DNA of 9,087 bases from Chloroflexota bacterium (GTDB lineage Bacteria; Chloroflexota; Limnocylindria; Limnocylindrales; CSP1-4), in NCBI GenBank assembly GCA_021812735.1, contig JAKAMV010000344.1, positions 1 through 9,087 on the forward strand, given 5' to 3'. A program made the position numbers and the translations under genes. Under the pieces are notes generated by a model. It was not told the DNA's origin. It saw only the letters and a program-made list of their open reading frames with translations, and searched no databases. Shown piece after piece: positions 5,069-9,087 of the stretch. Every line of letters starts with the position of its first letter. Position 1 is the first letter of the stretch.

Positions 5069-5743
5069 ATGAGCACCGACCATGCCGGGGGGAGCGGACC
5101 TGACGGTGGCGCGGACGGCCGGATCAGGGTCCTGGTCGTGGACGACCACCTCGTGGTCCGTCGCGGCCTGCGCAGCTTCTTCGACCTCCTCGGCGACATC
5201 GAGGTGGTGGGCGAGGCCGAGGACGGGCTGCGTGCCGTGGCGCTCGCCGACGCGCTGGCGCCGGACGTCGTCCTGATGGACATCGTGATGCCCGCGATGG
5301 ACGGGATCGCCGCCATCGCCGAGATCAAGCGCCGACGGCCCGACACCGAGGTCGTGGCGCTCACGAGCTTCATCGAGGAGGACCGTGTCACGGCGGCGCT
5401 GGAGGCCGGGGCGTCGGGCTATCTGCTCAAGGACGCCGAGGCCGATGACGTGGCGGCCGCCGTGCGTCGGGCCCACGCGGGCGAGATCCACCTGGACCCG
5501 CAGGTGGTCCGGCTGCTGGCCGGGCGCGTCCGGGGTCCCGGCGCGCTGGCCGAGCCCCTCACCGAGCGGGAGCGTGAGGTCCTGCGGCTGGTGGCCCGCG
5601 GCCATTCCAACAAGGAGATCGCCACGCTGCTCGACATCACCGAGCGCACGGCCCGCACCCACGTGTCGAACATCCTGGGCAAGCTCGACCTCGCCAGCCG
5701 GACCCAGGCGGCCCTTTGGGCGATCGAGCACAGGGCGGTCTGA
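5069..5743 (+). CDS. NarL/FixJ-family response regulator (receiver plus LuxR-type HTH)
   Basis: A 224-residue two-domain response regulator. The receiver domain (about 19-135) has the acidic pair D25-D26 (VLVVDDH), the phospho-acceptor D71 in VVLMDIVMP, the switch Thr T99 (VVALTSF) and the conserved K121 (GYLLKDA), so all residues needed for phosphorylation are present. A LuxR/GerE helix-turn-helix follows at about 161-220 (LTEREREVLRLVARGHSNKE, then IATLLDITERTARTHVSNIL). Members of this family dimerise when phosphorylated and bind promoter DNA. The ATG start follows a -10-like box by 7 nt. The first 17 residues are a Gly/Asp-rich extension. No histidine kinase is encoded in this window, so the partner is either elsewhere or the regulator responds through the adjacent membrane protein or small phospho-donors. 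It is followed 5 nt later by a hydrolase gene. Confidence 0.95.
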   Translation: MSTDHAGGSGPDGGADGRIRVLVVDDHLVVRRGLRSFFDLLGDIEVVGEAEDGLRAVALADALAPDVVLMDIVMPAMDGIAAIAEIKRRRPDTEVVALTSFIEEDRVTAALEAGASGYLLKDAEADDVAAAVRRAHAGEIHLDPQVVRLLAGRVRGPGALAEPLTEREREVLRLVARGHSNKEIATLLDITERTARTHVSNILGKLDLASRTQAALWAIEHRAV

Positions 5744-5748
5744 CCGGC

Positions 5749-6510
5749 ATGGCGGGCCGCGAGGCCTGGACCGCGGCGGGGCCGCCTGGTGCGCCGGCGA
5801 TCGTCTTCGTCCACGGCACCCGCCTGACCCGGCGCCAGTGGGACGCGCCGATGCGCCTCCTCTCCGCCCGGTATCGGTGCGTGGCCGTGGACCTGCCCGG
5901 CCACGGGCGGCTGGCAGACACGCCCTTCACCCGTGATGGCGCGGCGGACGTCGTGGCGGACGCCATCACGGCCGAGGCCGCCGACGGACGGGCGGTCGTG
6001 GTCGGCCTGTCGCTGGGCGGCTATGTCGCGATCGACGCGGCGGCGCGCCATCCGGAGCGCGTCGCGGGGCTGGTGCTGGCCGGGTGCTCCGCCGAGCCGG
6101 ACGGGCTGGTGGCGCTGCTGTTCCGGGCCGCGGCCCGGCTGCTGGACGGTGTCCCGCTCCCGCTGCTCGCCCGAGCTGACGGCTGGCTGTTCCGGTTCCG
6201 CTACCGCGAACGGATCGCGCGGCCGGTCATCGAGGGCGGTCTCTGGCCGGCGGGCGGTGCGACCGCGCTGCGGGCCATTGTCGGCGGCCGCTACCTCGAC
6301 CGGCTGGCGTGGCTCTGGACGCCCGTGCTGCTCGTGAACGGCGCCCTGGACCCGGTGTTCGGGCCGGGCGGCGCCGCGTGGGCCGCCGCGTGCCGGAGCG
6401 GACGGCACCTGGTGATCCCGCGGGCGACGCACCTCGCGCCGCTCGACCGGCCGCGGGCCTTCGCCGGGATCGTCGCCCGGTTCGCCGCCGAGATCGCCCG
6501 GGACGACTGA
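5749..6510 (+). CDS. Alpha/beta-fold hydrolase
   Basis: A 253-residue protein with a complete alpha/beta-hydrolase layout. The HG oxyanion motif is at 22-23 (IVFVHGT). The 'DLPGHGRL' turn is at 48-55. The nucleophile elbow G86-L-S88-L-G90 sits in VVVGLSLGGYVA, the acid is D201 (LLVNGALDPVF), and the base is H228 (IPRATHLAPLDRP). All three triad residues are therefore present. The cap region (about 115-175) is hydrophobic and Arg-rich. No signal peptide is seen, so it should be cytoplasmic. The substrate cannot be inferred; esterase, lactonase and C-C hydrolase all share this fold. ATG 5749 lies 5 nt after the response regulator stop, and no promoter-like box lies between, so the two genes are probably one operon. 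The hydrolase could supply or remove a signal molecule, but that is inference from position only. Confidence 0.92.
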   Translation: MAGREAWTAAGPPGAPAIVFVHGTRLTRRQWDAPMRLLSARYRCVAVDLPGHGRLADTPFTRDGAADVVADAITAEAADGRAVVVGLSLGGYVAIDAAARHPERVAGLVLAGCSAEPDGLVALLFRAAARLLDGVPLPLLARADGWLFRFRYRERIARPVIEGGLWPAGGATALRAIVGGRYLDRLAWLWTPVLLVNGALDPVFGPGGAAWAAACRSGRHLVIPRATHLAPLDRPRAFAGIVARFAAEIARDD

Positions 6511-6514
6511 GTCG
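6504..6514. promoter_or_regulatory. Dyad CGACT-G-AGTCG in the galU promoter region
   Basis: CGACT (6504-6508) and AGTCG (6510-6514) are perfect inverted repeats around one base. The dyad spans the hydrolase stop codon and reaches the expected -35 position of the box at 6534. It may be an operator for galU or a chance palindrome. Confidence 0.25.
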
Positions 6515-6533
6515 GGACGCACGGGGCGGCGGG

Positions 6534-6539
6534 TATACT
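6534..6539 (+). promoter_or_regulatory. Putative -10 box TATACT of galU
   Basis: TATACT is the closest match in the window to the bacterial -10 consensus. Transcription would begin near 6546, giving a leader of about 29 nt that includes the galU ribosome binding site. Confidence 0.65.
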
Positions 6540-6565
6540 GGCCGCCACGCCACGCCCGCCCACCG

Positions 6566-6570
6566 AGAGG
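6566..6570 (+). promoter_or_regulatory. galU ribosome binding site AGAGG
   Basis: AGAGG lies 4 nt before ATG 6575. The spacing is short but acceptable, and it fixes the start that gives the canonical GalU N-terminus MRVRKAVFPAAGWGTRFLP. Confidence 0.55.
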
Positions 6571-6574
6571 TTCG

Positions 6575-7453
6575 ATGCGCGTCCGCAAAGCCGTGTTCCC
6601 GGCCGCAGGCTGGGGAACCCGCTTCCTCCCAGCGACCAAGGCGCAGCCCAAAGAGATGCTGCCGCTGGTTGACAAACCCGTGATCCAGTACGCCGTCGAG
6701 GAGGCGGTCGCCGCCGGCATCGAGCAGGTGATCATCGTCACCTCCAGCCAGAAGCGCGCGATCGAGGACCACTTCGACCTCAACTTCGAGCTCGAGCACA
6801 TGCTCGAGGAGAAGGGCGACATCGAGCACCTGCGCCAGGTCCGGCACATCACGGACCTCGCCCAGGTTGCCTACATCCGCCAGAAGGAGCAGCTGGGCCT
6901 GGGCCACGCGGTGCTCATGGCGAAGGACCTCATCGGGCACGAGCCGTTCGCGGTGATCCTGCCCGACGACGTCGTCATCGCGGACCGCCCGTGCATCGGG
7001 CAGCTGATCCACGCCTACCACCAGTTCCACGGCTCTGTGGTCGCGGTGACGGAGGTCTCGGACGAGGAGACCAGCCGCTACGGCGTCATCGGCGGCGAGC
7101 CCGTCGGCGGCAGCGCGGACGGAGACCGCACCTACCAGGTGAGCCAGCTCGTGGAGAAGCCCGCTCCCGGCACCGCGCCCTCAAATCTCGCGGTGATCGG
7201 CCGGTACGTGCTGACCCCCAAGATCTTCGACAAGCTGGAGCAGACGCAGCGCGGCGCCGGCGGCGAGATCCAGCTGACCGACGCGATCCACGCGCTCATG
7301 GACGAGCAGAGCGTCTTCGGCTATGCCTTCGAGGGGCGGCGCTTCGACGCCGGCACCACGATGGGCTGGCTCCAGGCGTCTGTGGAGCTGGCGCTCGCGC
7401 GGCCTGACTTCGGCGGCGAGTTCCGGACGTTCCTCCGATCGCTCGACATCTGA
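6575..7453 (+). CDS. galU: UTP--glucose-1-phosphate uridylyltransferase
   Basis: A 292-residue protein of normal length for bacterial GalU. It forms UDP-glucose and pyrophosphate from UTP and glucose 1-phosphate in the cytoplasm, supplying glycosyl donors for envelope polysaccharides, glycolipids and sugar interconversion. The nucleotide-binding signature A11-G-W-G-T-R-F-L-P19 and K26 (PKEMLPLVDKP) are intact. The family's metal-binding aspartate pair lies at D131-D132 (VILPDDV). Sugar-binding VEKP is at 193-196, GGEIQLTDAI at 229-238 and RRFDAGTTMGW near 255-265. Its own promoter (TATACT at 6534) and Shine-Dalgarno precede it. It is followed 40 nt later by a PASTA kinase gene with its own Shine-Dalgarno but no visible promoter, so the pair is probably co-transcribed. 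GalU and RfbA-type thymidylyltransferases are related, but the length and motifs favour GalU. Confidence 0.96.
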   Translation: MRVRKAVFPAAGWGTRFLPATKAQPKEMLPLVDKPVIQYAVEEAVAAGIEQVIIVTSSQKRAIEDHFDLNFELEHMLEEKGDIEHLRQVRHITDLAQVAYIRQKEQLGLGHAVLMAKDLIGHEPFAVILPDDVVIADRPCIGQLIHAYHQFHGSVVAVTEVSDEETSRYGVIGGEPVGGSADGDRTYQVSQLVEKPAPGTAPSNLAVIGRYVLTPKIFDKLEQTQRGAGGEIQLTDAIHALMDEQSVFGYAFEGRRFDAGTTMGWLQASVELALARPDFGGEFRTFLRSLDI

Positions 7454-7478
7454 CCGGCCAGCCCGGGCCCGCGCCAGC

Positions 7479-7483
7479 AGGAG
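7479..7483 (+). promoter_or_regulatory. Ribosome binding site AGGAG of the kinase gene
   Basis: AGGAG lies 10 nt before GTG 7494. It supports GTG as the start in the 40-nt gap after galU, where no -10-like box is visible. Confidence 0.5.
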
Positions 7484-7493
7484 ACCGCAACAC

Positions 7494-9087
7494 GTGACCG
7501 AGATCGGCAGCATCCTCGGCGGCCGCTATCGCCTTCTGGAGCTCCTGGGGCAGGGCGGCATGGCGACGATCTACCGCGCCCGCGACGCTCAGCTGGAGCG
7601 CGACGTGGCCGTCAAGGTCCTCCGGGCCGAGTTCGGGCAGGACCCGGACTTCGTCGCCCGCTTCGGCGACGAGGCCCGCGCGGCGGCGTCGCTGAGCCAT
7701 CCGAACATCGTCGCGGTGTTCGATTTCGGCCGGGACCCCTCCGGCGACCAGTTCATCGTGATGGAGCTGGTCGAGGGGCAGGACATCGCGTCGATCCTGC
7801 GCGAGAACGGCCCGCTGGCCCCCCGCCAGGCCGCCCGCGTGGCGGCCGACGTCGCCAAGGCGCTCCACGCCGCGCACAGCCGGGGGATCGTCCACCGGGA
7901 CGTGAAGCCGTCGAACATCCTGATCAGCCGCGACGGGCGCGTGAAGGTGGTGGACTTCGGCATCGCCCGCGCGCTCGACGACGCGCAGATCACGCTGCCG
8001 GGCATCACGATGGGCTCGGTGCACTACTTCGCGCCGGAGCAGGCCCGGGGCGAGCCGGCCACCGCCGCGTCCGATGTGTACGCGCTGGGCATCGTCCTGT
8101 TCGAGATGCTCACCGGCCAGCGCCCGTTCTCGGGCGACGGCGCCGCCGCCGTTGCGCTCGCCCGCCTGTCCGCCACGCCGCCGCCGCCGTCGTCGCTGCG
8201 GGCGTCGGTGCCGGCCGCGCTGGACGCGATCGTCGCCCGCGCGATGGCGCTGGACCCCGCCGACCGGTTTGCGTCGGCAGCGGCGATGAGCGGCGCCCTG
8301 GACGGGTTTCTTACCGACGGGACCGCTGGCGCCGCTGGCGCCGCGGGCGCGACGGTGGCGGGCCTCGCGAGAGGCGGGGTCGCCCCGCGGCCCGCGGCGC
8401 CGCGGGTCAACTACCCGCCCGACGCCTATGCCGGCACCACGGGCCCGGCCACCGTCACCACCCGCACGACGCTGCCGCCCCCGCCCGGAACCGGCTCCGG
8501 CGGCCCCTACGACGAGCCCGAGGACTCGAGCAGCGGGCCGTGGGCGTGGATTGCCGGCGTGCTCGGGATCGGGATTCTCGTGGTGGTGGCGTTCCTGCTG
8601 TTCCGGATGATCTCCGGCGGCGGATCCGCCGCCACGGCCACGCAGTCGCCCAGCGCCAGCGCCAGCTCCGGCGGGTCGGGCGCCTCGGTGACCGTGCCGA
8701 ACCTGGTGAACTCGCTGTACAGCGACGCGGCCACGCAGGCGGCGGGGATGGGCCTCTCCACGCAGCGAGCGGCGACGCAGGCCACGACCACGGTCCCGGC
8801 CGACACGGTGCTCGCCCAGGATCCACAGCCCGGCGCCTCGGTGCCGACGGGCACGGTGATCAAGCTCACGGTCGCGGTCAGCCCGTCGTCCGTGTCCGTG
8901 CCGGACCTGACGTCGCTGACGATCGGCGACGCCGCCAACGCCCTGGCCGCGGTCGGCCTCAAGCTGGGCACCAGCACCGAGGCATTCGACCCCACCGTCC
9001 CGGCCGGCCAGATCGTCACCCAGGACCCGGCGCCCGGCTCCAGCGCGGCTCCCGGCTCGACGGTGAGCTACACGGTCTCCATGGGTC
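7494..9087 (+). CDS. PASTA-domain Ser/Thr protein kinase (PknB-like), truncated by the right edge
   Basis: The frame is open from GTG 7494 to the last base, giving 531 residues and no stop. Residues 11-273 are a Hanks-type kinase: glycine loop LGQGGMATIY (18-27), catalytic K41 (VAVKVL), E60, catalytic loop H134-R-D136-V-K138-P-S-N141, D154-F-G156, activation segment with T167 and T172, and APE at 180-182. All catalytic residues are present. A Pro/Ala/Gly/Thr-rich juxtamembrane linker (274-349) leads to one transmembrane helix at about 350-370 (WAWIAGVLGIGILVVVAFLL). A Ser/Ala spacer and two PASTA domains (about 398-462 and 467-530) follow outside the membrane. Such kinases sense muropeptides or lipid II and phosphorylate cell-wall and division proteins; this role is from family knowledge. 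More PASTA repeats may follow off the edge. It lies 40 nt after galU, probably in the same operon. Confidence 0.95.
   Translation, partial: MTEIGSILGGRYRLLELLGQGGMATIYRARDAQLERDVAVKVLRAEFGQDPDFVARFGDEARAAASLSHPNIVAVFDFGRDPSGDQFIVMELVEGQDIASILRENGPLAPRQAARVAADVAKALHAAHSRGIVHRDVKPSNILISRDGRVKVVDFGIARALDDAQITLPGITMGSVHYFAPEQARGEPATAASDVYALGIVLFEMLTGQRPFSGDGAAAVALARLSATPPPPSSLRASVPAALDAIVARAMALDPADRFASAAAMSGALDGFLTDGTAGAAGAAGATVAGLARGGVAPRPAAPRVNYPPDAYAGTTGPATVTTRTTLPPPPGTGSGGPYDEPEDSSSGPWAWIAGVLGIGILVVVAFLLFRMISGGGSAATATQSPSASASSGGSGASVTVPNLVNSLYSDAATQAAGMGLSTQRAATQATTTVPADTVLAQDPQPGASVPTGTVIKLTVAVSPSSVSVPDLTSLTIGDAANALAAVGLKLGTSTEAFDPTVPAGQIVTQDPAPGSSAAPGSTVSYTVSMG

Noticed and set aside
5419..6852. 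A - strand frame of 477 codons opposite the regulator, hydrolase and galU
   Set aside because: It crosses three strongly supported genes and two intergenic gaps with no domain of its own.
8322..8342. Tandem GCTGGCGCC units in the kinase linker
   Set aside because: They encode an Ala/Gly run in the disordered juxtamembrane linker, a common low-complexity feature, not a separate repeat element.
1..9087. CRISPR array, insertion sequence, prophage or integrase site at tRNA-Glu
   Set aside because: I found no regularly spaced repeats, no transposase or integrase-like protein, and no repeated copy of the tRNA 3' end in the window.

Overview
The window is very GC-rich DNA with short intergenic gaps, and every gene I can support lies on the + strand. 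The gene set (GalU, a PASTA-type Ser/Thr kinase, a BldC/MerR-like regulator, a LuxR-type response regulator, a tRNA-Glu with encoded CCA) and the GC-rich, Ala/Arg/Gly/Pro-heavy proteins fit a free-living high-GC bacterium. My best guess is Chloroflexota (Limnocylindria/Ellin6529-like), with Actinomycetota as the alternative. This is an impression from protein style, not a search result. I see no insertion sequence, phage gene, CRISPR array, rRNA or origin.

Layout. 3-116: C-terminal tail of a gene that enters from the left, possibly a glycoside hydrolase. 198-854: a divergent SAM methyltransferase-like protein. 878-1276: a small three-helix membrane protein. 1397-1473: tRNA-Glu(UUC). 1592-2548: a tandem GNAT acetyltransferase. 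2628-2981: a small Cys/His protein, perhaps zinc-binding. 3121-3921 and 3918-5021: a BldC-like DNA-binding protein overlapping by 4 nt a multi-pass membrane protein. 5069-5743 and 5749-6510: a NarL/LuxR-type response regulator followed 5 nt later by an alpha/beta hydrolase. 6575-7453: GalU. 7494 to the right edge: a PASTA Ser/Thr kinase, still open at the last base.

Transcription. Nearly every gene or tRNA that begins a transcription unit is preceded by a -10-like box of the form TA[T/C]NCT, often with an upstream TG (extended -10). For five genes (starts 198, 878, 1592, 2628, 5069) the box ends only 6-8 nt before the start codon, which predicts leaderless mRNAs. The HTH gene (3121) and galU (6575) have real leaders with Shine-Dalgarno sequences. 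Genes inside operons (3918, 5749, 7494) lack such a box. The galU-kinase pair plausibly links sugar-nucleotide supply and envelope signalling.

Most interesting region: 3028-5743. A BldC-like regulator with an uncharacterised helical C-terminal half, a membrane protein with no kinase domain, and a phospho-acceptor-competent response regulator sit together with no histidine kinase in view. The regulator's own roughly 80-nt leader holds a 10-bp direct repeat, a long imperfect hairpin, and a 6-bp dyad touching the ribosome binding site. I could not establish a wholly new system from sequence alone; this cluster is the best candidate.
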